Below, piece after piece: positions 1 to 6,449 of a stretch of DNA of 7,771 nt (positions within the stretch are counted from its first letter, which is position 1; each line of letters begins with the position of its first letter). The stretch is from an uncultured Bacteroidales bacterium (lineage in GTDB: Bacteria > Bacteroidota > Bacteroidia > Bacteroidales > F082). Under the pieces are notes generated by a model. That model saw only the letters and a program-made list of their open reading frames with translations, ran no database searches and was not told the DNA's origin. The stretch covers positions 1 through 7,771 of the forward strand of contig CAMKAR010000095.1 of NCBI GenBank assembly GCA_946410535.1, given 5' to 3'. A program made the translations under genes and the position numbers.

Positions 1-27
1 AGAGGGTGATGGTCATAACGGTTGGTT

Positions 28-1290
28 TTATCGGCACAATGCCTTATAAAGATTGATTTTCCCTTGTTGAAGTTGAAGCCAGTCTGCGGTCTGTTGCAAC
101 TGCGCGTCGAGCCAGGCACTTTGGGCGATGAGCACCTCCAGATAGCTGGTGTTGGCATACTGCATGGTCAGGCGGCTGTTCTCGTAGGCTTGGTGGGCGG
201 CTTCCACCTGCTTGGTGCGTGCCTCCTCGCGGGTGCTGCAAGCCCGACAGTTGGCCAATGCGTCACGCACCTCACCACCTGCCACAAGCAAGGCCTTCTC
301 GAAGGCAATCTGTGCCTGCTCTTGTCGCGACTGTGCCACTTTCAGGTTGGCTTTCAGTCGCCCTTGGGCGAACAAGGGCTGCGTCAGCGAGCTGATGGCA
401 TTGAGCAGTATCTGGTTGGGATTGATGGTCACGCCGTTGTTGGTCCATCCGGCACTCCCGCTGATGCTTAGGGTGGGGTAGAACTCCGCCCGCGCCACCT
501 TTACATTGCTGAACGAAGCCCTCAAAAGGCATTCCGCCGCCAGCACATCGGGACGGGAGGCCAAGGCTTCCAAGGGGATAGCACGATCCGAGTCCATGAC
601 GATGCCTTTCACTTCTTCCCAGGAAGCTCGCGCTATGACATCAGGTTGACGGTTGAGCAATAGGCAAAGCGCGGTTTCTGCTTTCCGAATCTGCGCTTCG
701 AGCATGGGCAAAGTGGTCAGTACGCCTTGATAGGACGCTTCCGCCTGACTGACGGCAGCCTCGTTCTGCTGTCCGACTTCCTTCATCGCTCGAAGCACCC
801 GCAGGTTCTCTGCCTGAATGCGGATGCCCTCTTGCGTAATGGCATACTGTCTGTCGAGCATCACCAAGGTGTAGTAGGCATTGGCCACCTCGGCAACGAG
901 TTGAATCTGTGCGTATTTCAGCTGTGCCGAGTCTTTCTCCAACTCCGCCAAGGCCATCGCTTTCTGATGGTGCTGCTTGCCTCCGAAGCTCAGCTCCCAG
1001 CTCATCGTCAGTGGTAGCTCGTAGGTATAGGTCGCGGCTTCATTTTGCGCTTTAGAGACTGTACCCGAAGGTGCCAACGAAAACGCGGGCAGATAACTCA
1101 ACCGAGCCTGTTTCAGCATCGCCGCCGACTGCTCCAACGACAGTTGCGCCGTCCGCAGGTCGGCATTGTTTTCCAAGGCCTCGCTGATATAGCTTTGCAG
1201 CAGCGGGTCGGGATAGATTTGCTGCCAAGACTGTGCGGGCAGCGTGTTGGCAGACAGGGAGACTAGGAGGATGACGATCATTTTCTTCAC
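28..1290 (-). other. Outer-membrane-factor moiety of the fusion, with internal signal-peptide-like segment and possible internal GTG/ATG start
   Basis: This is the C-terminal part of the fused ORF, residues 1047-1466. It begins with a Lys-Lys pair, a hydrophobic core (MIVILLVSLSA) and a likely signal peptidase I site LPA|QS at 1065/1066, with Gln at +1 as is common in Bacteroidota. WQQIYPDPLLQSYI at about 1068-1081 matches the NodT/OprM pattern near the mature N-terminus. Two outer-membrane-efflux repeats follow, about 1070-1260 and 1285-1465, including RPDVLAAE (1292-1299) and YPTLSISGSAG (1317-1327). No lipobox cysteine is visible, unlike many NodT-type ducts. The end (LYKALCR) lacks the GGGW tail I would expect. 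An unusual CxxC pair (Cys1394, Cys1397) lies in the second repeat. GTG at 1290-1288 or ATG at 1281-1279 could start a free, exported duct. Domain identity is secure; separate translation is inference. Confidence 0.85.
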
Positions 1291-4200
1291 CCCCAGACTG
1301 CACTTCGTTTGTCTGGGGTAATTGAGGTTGCGTCCCTCCAAGACGCCTTTCCTGGCTTTCTCTTGCATCTTTTGGAAAATCGTAAACAAGCCGGGCACGG
1401 TGAGCAGCAGTCCCAAGGTGCCGAACAACATGCCGCCCACGAGGCATACGCCGATGGTACGGCTGCCGTTGGCTCCCACGCCGTTGGCAAACATCAAGGG
1501 CAACATGCCGAAAATCATAGTGAGCGAGGTCATCAGTACGGGACGCAGACGCGTCTTCGCGCTGACGAAAGCCGAATCGGTGATGGACATGCCCTCGCGA
1601 CGGTTTTGCGAAGCATACTCGGTGAGCAGGATGGCGGTTTTGGCCACCAAACCCATCAGCATGATGATGCCCACTTGGAAATAGATGTTGTTTTCCACCC
1701 CAAAGAGCTTGGCGAAGAGCAGGCTGCCTACCAGACCAAACGGCACCGCAAGCATCACCGCCAAGGGGATGAAGAGGCTCTCGTAGAGGGCAACCATCAC
1801 CAAATAAACGAACACCAAACAGATGATGAAGATGACGATGACGCGATTGCCCTGCTGGCTCTCCTCGCGGGTGATGCCGTCAAACTCGATGCTGTAACCA
1901 ACCGGGAGTTCCTTGGCTGCCAGCTCCTGTATGGACTTGATGGCCTTTCCGGTGCTGCTGCCTGGAGCCGCATTGCCCGACACACCGATGCTGCTGAACA
2001 TGTTGAAACTGCTCAGCGACTGCGGCATAAACTCCTTGGTAAGCGTGACAAACTGGCTGATGGGCAGCATCGCACCCGACTCGGAACGGACAAACAGATT
2101 GTCCAACGACTCGGGCGTGGTGCGATCGGAAGGACGCAGCTGCAAGCTGACCTGATACACCTTGTTGTATTTGTTGAAGTTGGAAATGTAGTCGCCGCCC
2201 AAGTAGGCTCCCAACTCGTTGAGCACCGTGACCGGCGAGATGCCTGCCCGCTTGCAGTGCGACACATCCACATCCACCTTGTATTGCGGATAGTTGACAT
2301 CGTAGTTCGAATAGATCTCGCCGATTTCAGGCCGTTCGGTCAGTTTCTCCACAAAGCGGTCGGTAATGGCCTTCAAGGTACGGATGTCGGTACCGTTGCG
2401 GTCTTGCACGAAGAACTCGAAGCCGCCGCCACCGCCATAGCCTTCAATCATGCCGGGTTCCATCACAAAAGCCTGAGCCTCGCGCTCTTGGGCCATTATC
2501 TCGCTGATTTGTTCCATCACGGCGGTGGATGAGTTATTGCGTCCCCGGCGTTGTTTCCAAGGCTTAAGCTGCACAAAGATGGAAGCGCCGTTGCTGCCAG
2601 CACCTACGCCAACCACACCGCCCACCGACTCAACGGCAGGCAGCTGCTGGATATGCTCGCAGGCGCGGTCCATGATGCCACGGGTCTTCTCCATGGTGTA
2701 GCCGGAAGGCGCGGTGATATCAACGAAGAGCGTCCCCACATCCTCGTTGGGCACGAAACCCGTGGGAATGACCTTGAATAACAGTACTACCAAGGCAAAT
2801 GCTGCTACCACGCTTAAAGCCACCAGCTTTTTCCGCTTGATAATGTGCTTCAGTGCATTCAAATAATGTCCTAACAAAGCCTGAAATGCATTGTTGTAGG
2901 CTCTCGTGACCTTTTTAGTGAAGGAGCCTTCGCTTCCCGAAGGTTTCAGTAGCAGCGCGCATAGGGCAGGAGCAAGGGTCAAAGCATTGATGAATGAGAT
3001 GCCTACGGCCACCGCCATCGTCAAGCCGAACTGTTTGAAGAAAATGCCAGTGGTGCCGCCCATAAACGACACGGGGATAAAAATGACCATGAACACCAAT
3101 GTGGTGGTGAATAGGGTCACAGACAATCCTTTCATGGCATCGACGGCGGCTTTGTAGGCCGATTGGTAACCTGCATCGAAGTTGGCTTTTACGGCCTCCA
3201 CCACCACAATGGAGTCGTCAACCACGGTACCGATGACCAACACCAAGGCAATGAGTGTCAGCAGGTTGACGGAGAAGCCAGCAACTTTCATGAAGGCAAA
3301 GGTGCCGATGAGCGACACGAGAATGCCAAGGGCGGGTATCAAAGTGGCGCGGAAGTCCTGCAAGAAGAGGAACACGACCACGAGCACCAACACCATGGCA
3401 ATCAGCAAGGTGATGATGACCTCGCGGATGGAGGCAAACAGAAAGTCGTTGGTATTGTCGAAGGTGACAATCTTGACGTCCTTAGGTAGTTTTTGGTTCA
3501 ACTCATCAAGCAGTTTGTCGATGGCGAGGTTGATTTTAGTGGCGTTGGAGCCTGCCACCTGATGCACGGAACCCATCACACCCGGATGGCTGTTGATGCT
3601 GTTGGCGTAGTCGTAGTCCGACTGTCCCAACTCTATGTCGGCCACATCTTTGAGATGCAGTTCCTCGCCTGTGGGGAGCGAGGCAATCACGAGATTCTCA
3701 AACTCCGAGACTTCCGTCTTGCGTCCTGTATAGCGCAAGACGTATTGGAACACATTGCCAGAGTTTTGGCCCAGTGCACCCACTGAAGCCTCAATATTCT
3801 GTTCGGCCAACACGGCGCTGATGTCGCTGGGCATCAGCTTGTAGCGAGCCATCACATCGGGTTTGAGCCAGATGCGTAGGGCGTATTGTGAACCCCATAC
3901 TTCCACCTTTCCCACACCCTTGATACGGAGGATGGCGGGACGCAGGTTGTTGTGAAAATAGTTGCTCAAGAAGTTCTCGTCATAGGTGCCGTTGGGACTT
4001 TCCAAGGCGATGATACGAAGCTGTCCCGGCTGCTGTTTCTCGGTGGAAACACCGATTTGCAGCACCTCAGCAGGCAGTTGCGCCTGTGCCTGGATGACAC
4101 GGTTCTGCACGTTGACGGCGGCCAAATCGGCATTGGCACCCTGCTCGAAGAATACGGTGATGCTGCCCGATCCGTTGCTCGCCGACGATTTCATATAGGT

Positions 4201-4428
4201 CATTCCGTCCACACCGTTGATGGCCTCTTCCAAAGGTGTCACCACACTTTTCAGCACCGTCTCGGCACTCGCACCCGGATAACTAGCCCATACGTTGATG
4301 GCGGGCGGTGCAATGTCGGGATAACGCTCCACGGGCAGCGAAGTGAGTGCAATCACACCCAATGCCACGATGATGACGCTGATCACCATCGACAATAGGG
4401 GTCTATCTATAAATGTCTTTACCTTCAT
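28..4428 (-). CDS. RND efflux permease (HAE1/AcrB-like) fused to a TolC/OprM-like outer-membrane factor
   Basis: This 1466-residue protein is the inner-membrane pump and the outer-membrane duct of a tripartite proton-driven exporter in one chain. Residues 1-1025 are a full-length permease: TM1 about 11-29, a periplasmic porter half, TM2-TM6 about 336-492, TM7 about 535-553, a second periplasmic half, and TM8-TM12 about 864-1015. The proton-relay pair Asp404-Asp405 (VVDDS) matches AcrB D407/D408. Lys930 (GLVAK) and Arg962 (RLRPV) match AcrB K940 and R971. A five-glycine run lies at 665-669. Residues 1026-1046 are a basic linker, 1047-1065 look like a signal peptide, and 1066-1466 are an outer-membrane factor. 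AcrB is about 1050 residues, so the extra length is the fused duct. The start, 4 nt after the adaptor stop, gives the usual permease N-terminus (MKVKTFIDRP). The family is certain. The substrate is unknown, though the HAE1 type suggests hydrophobic or amphiphilic drugs rather than metals. The fusion could depend on one base at 1290-1294. Confidence 0.95.
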   Translation of the reverse strand: MKVKTFIDRPLLSMVISVIIVALGVIALTSLPVERYPDIAPPAINVWASYPGASAETVLKSVVTPLEEAINGVDGMTYMKSSASNGSGSITVFFEQGANADLAAVNVQNRVIQAQAQLPAEVLQIGVSTEKQQPGQLRIIALESPNGTYDENFLSNYFHNNLRPAILRIKGVGKVEVWGSQYALRIWLKPDVMARYKLMPSDISAVLAEQNIEASVGALGQNSGNVFQYVLRYTGRKTEVSEFENLVIASLPTGEELHLKDVADIELGQSDYDYANSINSHPGVMGSVHQVAGSNATKINLAIDKLLDELNQKLPKDVKIVTFDNTNDFLFASIREVIITLLIAMVLVLVVVFLFLQDFRATLIPALGILVSLIGTFAFMKVAGFSVNLLTLIALVLVIGTVVDDSIVVVEAVKANFDAGYQSAYKAAVDAMKGLSVTLFTTTLVFMVIFIPVSFMGGTTGIFFKQFGLTMAVAVGISFINALTLAPALCALLLKPSGSEGSFTKKVTRAYNNAFQALLGHYLNALKHIIKRKKLVALSVVAAFALVVLLFKVIPTGFVPNEDVGTLFVDITAPSGYTMEKTRGIMDRACEHIQQLPAVESVGGVVGVGAGSNGASIFVQLKPWKQRRGRNNSSTAVMEQISEIMAQEREAQAFVMEPGMIEGYGGGGGFEFFVQDRNGTDIRTLKAITDRFVEKLTERPEIGEIYSNYDVNYPQYKVDVDVSHCKRAGISPVTVLNELGAYLGGDYISNFNKYNKVYQVSLQLRPSDRTTPESLDNLFVRSESGAMLPISQFVTLTKEFMPQSLSSFNMFSSIGVSGNAAPGSSTGKAIKSIQELAAKELPVGYSIEFDGITREESQQGNRVIVIFIICLVFVYLVMVALYESLFIPLAVMLAVPFGLVGSLLFAKLFGVENNIYFQVGIIMLMGLVAKTAILLTEYASQNRREGMSITDSAFVSAKTRLRPVLMTSLTMIFGMLPLMFANGVGANGSRTIGVCLVGGMLFGTLGLLLTVPGLFTIFQKMQEKARKGVLEGRNLNYPRQTKCSLGVKKMIVILLVSLSANTLPAQSWQQIYPDPLLQSYISEALENNADLRTAQLSLEQSAAMLKQARLSYLPAFSLAPSGTVSKAQNEAATYTYELPLTMSWELSFGGKQHHQKAMALAELEKDSAQLKYAQIQLVAEVANAYYTLVMLDRQYAITQEGIRIQAENLRVLRAMKEVGQQNEAAVSQAEASYQGVLTTLPMLEAQIRKAETALCLLLNRQPDVIARASWEEVKGIVMDSDRAIPLEALASRPDVLAAECLLRASFSNVKVARAEFYPTLSISGSAGWTNNGVTINPNQILLNAISSLTQPLFAQGRLKANLKVAQSRQEQAQIAFEKALLVAGGEVRDALANCRACSTREEARTKQVEAAHQAYENSRLTMQYANTSYLEVLIAQSAWLDAQLQQTADWLQLQQGKINLYKALCR
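1290..1318 (-). repeat. Inverted repeat (8-bp stem, 12-nt loop) plus five-G tract at the permease/duct junction
   Basis: On the plus strand CCCCAGAC (1291-1298) and GTCTGGGG (1311-1318) are perfect inverted copies. In the minus-strand mRNA this forms a GC-rich hairpin inside the linker coding sequence, ending directly before the GTG codon at 1290-1288. The 3' arm runs into a fifth G at 1290, making GGGGG followed by TG. The reading frame is CTG GGG GTG AAG. With four Gs it would be CTG GGG TGA, ending the permease at a stop that overlaps GTG. The repeat is directly visible; a role in translation or as an old intergenic remnant is inference. No U-run follows, so it is not a standard terminator. 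Confidence 0.7.
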
Positions 4429-4430
4429 TA

Positions 4431-4458
4431 CTCTAAACTCTAAACTCTAAACTCTCAA
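4431..4458 (-). repeat. Tandem heptamer TTTAGAG (three perfect units plus one degenerate) at the adaptor/permease junction
   Basis: The plus strand reads CTCTAAA at 4431-4437, 4438-4444 and 4445-4451, then the variant CTCTCAA at 4452-4458. On the coding strand it encodes the last adaptor residues (VESLEFRV) and contains its TAG stop (4435-4433), followed by AGTA and the permease ATG. Seven is not a multiple of three, so copy-number change alters the relation between the two genes. An added unit keeps the same stop and lengthens the gap. Loss of one unit removes the stop and joins the two frames. Loss of two gives an overlapping TAATG stop/start. The tract is plain in the sequence; variability is a prediction. 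Confidence 0.8.
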
Positions 4459-5545
4459 CTATCCTAGCTCCTTCCTGCACAAATCCCGCCCCTTTGGCAA
4501 TAATCACATCACCGACTGAAAGCCCCTCCGTCACCACGTAGTCTTTGCCGTTGTTTTGGTTTTCCACTTGGATGATGGTGGAGACCGCCTTGCCATCCAC
4601 CACTTTCATCACGTACACCTTGTCTTGGATACTATAGGTGGCTTCTTGCGGAATCACGATGGCGTTGGCATGTACCGTAGGCATGACGATTTTCGCCGTG
4701 CCGCCGCTGAGCAGGATGCCTTCGGGGTTGTCGAACAAGGCGCACACCGATACCGCCCCCGTCTGTTCGTCGATAATGCCGCTGATGCTCTCCACGCGGC
4801 CTGTGCGTTCGTAAAACTGTCCGTTAGGGAATTGTAGCCGCAACTCGGGCATAGCATTGATGGCCGCCGTGAGGCTTTTGTATTCCGACAGATATTCCAT
4901 AATTTTGGCTTCGGTCATGGAGAAATACAAGCGCATTTGGCCGTTGTCGGAGATGCGGGTCAGGCCGTATGCAATGGACGGGCCTACGTAATCGCCTCTG
5001 CGGTAGGGTATCCTGCCGACCATACCGTCCGATGGGCTTCGCAACTCGGTATAGCTGAGGTTGTTTCGGGCAGAGGTAAGTGATGCCTGTGCTGCCGCGT
5101 GGTTGGCTTTGGCCACCGCGAGGTCGCTTTTGGCAGCGGCCAGTTCGTAGTCGGAGATGACGCTTTGTTCGTGGAGTTTCTGCTTGCCTTCAAACTCTAA
5201 CTGTGCCTTTTCCAAGGCCGCGCTCATCTGCTGCACATTGGCCGAAGCCTCAGCCACAGCGGCTCTCCAAACGGCATCATCGATGCGGAACAGCAATTGG
5301 CCAGCCTTCACGCGGTCGCCTTCCTTCACATAGATGCCTTGCAGATAGCCCTCGATGCGTGGAATGACGCTGATGTCCTGCAAGCCCTTGATGGTGGCTG
5401 CATATTCGGTGTTTATCTCGAAATCGCGAGAGGCGATGGTCAGCAATTCATGGCTTTGTGGCTCGTCAAGATCGCTTTCTTGTTGGTGGCTTGATGCGCA
5501 CGAGAGCATCAGCAATGGGATGATGATCAGGAGGAATTTTTTCAT
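4433..5545 (-). CDS. Periplasmic adaptor (membrane fusion protein) lipoprotein of the RND pump
   Basis: A 370-residue AcrA/MexA-type adaptor that links the permease to the outer-membrane duct in the periplasm. Residues 1-15 are a lipoprotein signal peptide, with the lipobox MLSC giving Cys16 as the acylated N-terminus. The first half of the lipoyl-like domain is about 55-92, with the typical YVKEGDRVKAGQLLFRID (72-89). An Ala/Lys/Glu-rich coiled-coil hairpin follows (about 93-163), then the returning lipoyl strand (YTELRSPSDGMVG, 165-177). Next are a beta-barrel with FSMTEAKI (208-215) and a membrane-proximal domain from about 295, with VIPQEAT (297-303) and the GLSVGDVIIAKG stretch (341-352). 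Length is normal for the family. It is the first gene of the operon, 4 nt before the permease start, so it is surely co-transcribed and probably translationally coupled. Its final codons lie in a heptamer repeat. No Shine-Dalgarno is visible, as usual in Bacteroidota. Confidence 0.96.
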   Translation of the reverse strand: MKKFLLIIIPLLMLSCASSHQQESDLDEPQSHELLTIASRDFEINTEYAATIKGLQDISVIPRIEGYLQGIYVKEGDRVKAGQLLFRIDDAVWRAAVAEASANVQQMSAALEKAQLEFEGKQKLHEQSVISDYELAAAKSDLAVAKANHAAAQASLTSARNNLSYTELRSPSDGMVGRIPYRRGDYVGPSIAYGLTRISDNGQMRLYFSMTEAKIMEYLSEYKSLTAAINAMPELRLQFPNGQFYERTGRVESISGIIDEQTGAVSVCALFDNPEGILLSGGTAKIVMPTVHANAIVIPQEATYSIQDKVYVMKVVDGKAVSTIIQVENQNNGKDYVVTEGLSVGDVIIAKGAGFVQEGARIVESLEFRV

Positions 5546-5575
5546 TAGAAACTATTCAACAATAAACATACAATA

Positions 5576-5705
5576 GATTCCCCTAGCGGGGAATGGAGTT
5601 AAGTCATAGTTATTAAGCGGCGGCATAAACAAGTTGACTATTCGTAAACTCCACAAGCCGCCGCGTGTAAAAAAAAGAACGGACTCCATTCCCTGCAAGG
5701 GAATC
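5576..5705. repeat. 130-bp nested palindromic intergenic element
   Basis: The outer arms are inverted copies of about 23 bp: left 5576-5599 begins GATTCCCC and ends GGGGAATGGAGT; right 5683-5705 begins ACTCCATTCCC and ends GGGAATC. They differ only around the centre of each arm. Each arm is itself a hairpin: ATTCCCC/GGGGAAT around TAGC (5577-5594) and ATTCCC/GGGAAT around TGCAA (5688-5704). Nested inside are GCGGCGGC (5617-5624) and GCCGCCGC (5657-5664). An A8 run lies at 5669-5676. The element fills most of the gap between the GNAT gene's end and the adaptor's start. It has no coding capacity and resembles a MITE- or REP-type element. The sequence TCAACAA occurs at 5556-5562 and 5706-5712, but only the right copy abuts an arm, so a target duplication is doubtful. 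A terminator role is also possible, but no T-run directly follows a stem. Confidence 0.7.
5605..5632 (-). promoter_or_regulatory. Weak candidate promoter for the efflux operon, inside the palindromic element
   Basis: On the minus strand TTG (5632-5630) is followed after 17 nt by TAACTATG (5612-5605), close to but not matching TAnnTTTG. The known spacing is about 19-21 nt, so this fit is poor. If used, transcription would start near 5599, giving a leader of about 54 nt that carries the 7-bp hairpin of the element's left arm (5577-5594) before the adaptor ATG. No better match was found between 5546 and 5749. Readthrough from the GNAT gene upstream is an alternative. Confidence 0.22.
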
Positions 5706-5749
5706 TCAACAACTTGATAATGAAACTAAATCTGCTCATCTACTATCAC

Positions 5750-6295
5750 TTATTTAATCACCTTTTGGAACCTAAACATTTCATCATCACCTTCCATATC
5801 AGGGCAGGCTCCTTCTTCGAGCATCCTCGGGTCGGGGTGATATTTCGTGAAGAACTCCACGATGTGGAAACCGCATTTGTTGACATAGAAGTGGATGTTG
5901 CGCTTCTCGAAATAGGGCGTGCAGGTCTCCCAAACAATAATTTCAGGATACATCTTTTCGATAAGGCACCAGGCCGCATAGCCCACGCCTTTGCTGTGGA
6001 CATCGGGTTTCACAAACAGCAATTCCAGCTCGCCACGAAGAAAGGCTTTGTCAATGGAAACGACCACGCCGCCGACCTTTTCCCCGTCCAAAAGTATGCG
6101 ATAGGCCTTGCCGTTGTTGATGGACTGCTCGATGGTGTCGCGTGAGATGATTTCGCCATCTTCCTCGAAATGGTCGTCACGCACCCCAAACTCCTCCGTG
6201 GCCCCATACTTAAACGCCCATTGGTTGTCGAGGATGAACTGTTCCTTGTCGTCAGGCTCCAAGGGAGCCAAGGTCACTTGTGGTTGATTGCTCAT
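5750..6295 (-). CDS. GNAT-family N-acetyltransferase (181 residues)
   Basis: A single-domain acetyl-CoA-dependent acetyltransferase of the GNAT superfamily, probably cytoplasmic. The visible core runs from VGGVVVSID (74-82) through the beta-4 strand ELELLFVKPDVH (89-100). Next is the acetyl-CoA pyrophosphate loop HSKGVG (100-105), fitting the family pattern xxxGxG, and the helix YAAWCLIEKMY. The late motif NIHFYVNKCGFHIVEFF (133-149) matches the usual GNAT motif-B tyrosine and GF segment. The acidic C-terminal stretch (MLEEGACPDMEGDDEM) is unusual for small GNATs. The substrate cannot be told. It is transcribed in the same direction as the efflux operon, with a 204-bp gap that holds the palindromic element, and diverges from the AraC-family gene. 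The start at 6295 lies 22 nt after a perfect -7 element. A resistance role, by acetylating an amine compound, is only a guess from the neighbouring pump. Confidence 0.93.
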   Translation of the reverse strand: MSNQPQVTLAPLEPDDKEQFILDNQWAFKYGATEEFGVRDDHFEEDGEIISRDTIEQSINNGKAYRILLDGEKVGGVVVSIDKAFLRGELELLFVKPDVHSKGVGYAAWCLIEKMYPEIIVWETCTPYFEKRNIHFYVNKCGFHIVEFFTKYHPDPRMLEEGACPDMEGDDEMFRFQKVIK

Positions 6296-6317
6296 ATTAG
6301 GTATATGTTATGAGCTG

Positions 6318-6352
6318 CAAAATTACGGAGGTTACTGCAGGCGATTGGCAAA
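6318..6352 (-). promoter_or_regulatory. Candidate promoter of the minus-strand GNAT gene
   Basis: On the minus strand TAATTTTG (6325-6318) is a perfect match to the Bacteroidota -7 consensus TAnnTTTG. TTTG (6352-6349) stands 23 nt upstream, a little beyond the usual 19-21 nt. Transcription would begin near 6312, giving a leader of about 16 nt before the ATG at 6295. The first AraC-site candidate (6368-6387) then lies just upstream of its -33 element. Confidence 0.55.
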
Positions 6353-6367
6353 CAAATCAGCCTTTAA

Positions 6368-6449
6368 ATGTCACTTTTCAGTTCAAAATGGGTTGTTTTT
6401 GGTGAATAATACCTATTTTTGCATTCGATATGTCATTTTTCAGTCCAAA
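6368..6449 (+). repeat. Pair of 20-bp direct repeats 62 bp apart: candidate AraC-family operator
   Basis: ATGTCACTTTTCAGTTCAAA (6368-6387) and ATGTCATTTTTCAGTCCAAA (6430-6449) agree at 18 of 20 positions. The offset of 62 bp is about 5.9 helical turns, so both copies face the same side of the DNA. They flank the regulator's own promoter (6393-6421): copy 1 ends just before the -33 element and copy 2 covers the start codon. AraC-family proteins commonly bind direct repeats of about this length, and loop or block their own promoter. Binding by this particular regulator is inference. Confidence 0.6.
6393..6421 (+). promoter_or_regulatory. Candidate promoter of the AraC-family regulator gene
   Basis: TTG (6393-6395) is followed after 18 nt by TATTTTTG (6414-6421), a perfect match to the Bacteroidota -7 element TAnnTTTG with near-normal spacing. 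Transcription would start around 6426-6428, only 2-4 nt before the ATG at 6430, so the mRNA would be nearly leaderless. Confidence 0.6.

Noticed and set aside
22..471. A 149-codon plus-strand frame antisense to the duct moiety
   Set aside because: It is a shadow of the well-supported minus-strand coding sequence with no motif of its own.
1309..2532. A 407-codon open frame on the plus strand, antisense to the permease
   Set aside because: It mirrors a codon-biased permease sequence with conserved domains. Its product is His/Gln/Arg/Asp-rich with no recognisable fold, and no promoter precedes it.
5669..5704. Rho-independent terminator after the minus-strand GNAT (hairpin 5688-5704 and T8 on the minus strand)
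   Set aside because: The T-run begins 11 nt after the stem, not directly after it, and the stem has only 6 bp; it is better described as part of the palindromic element.
5556..5712. TCAACAA copies at 5556-5562 and 5706-5712 as a target-site duplication
   Set aside because: The left copy is 13 nt away from the element's left arm while the right copy abuts the right arm; a chance 7-mer match in AT-rich DNA is likely.
6368..6409. A 13-codon upstream ORF (MSLFSSKWVVFGE) starting in the first direct repeat
   Set aside because: It overlaps the regulator's promoter, so it would not be on that transcript. The resemblance to the regulator's first residues follows from the DNA repeat.
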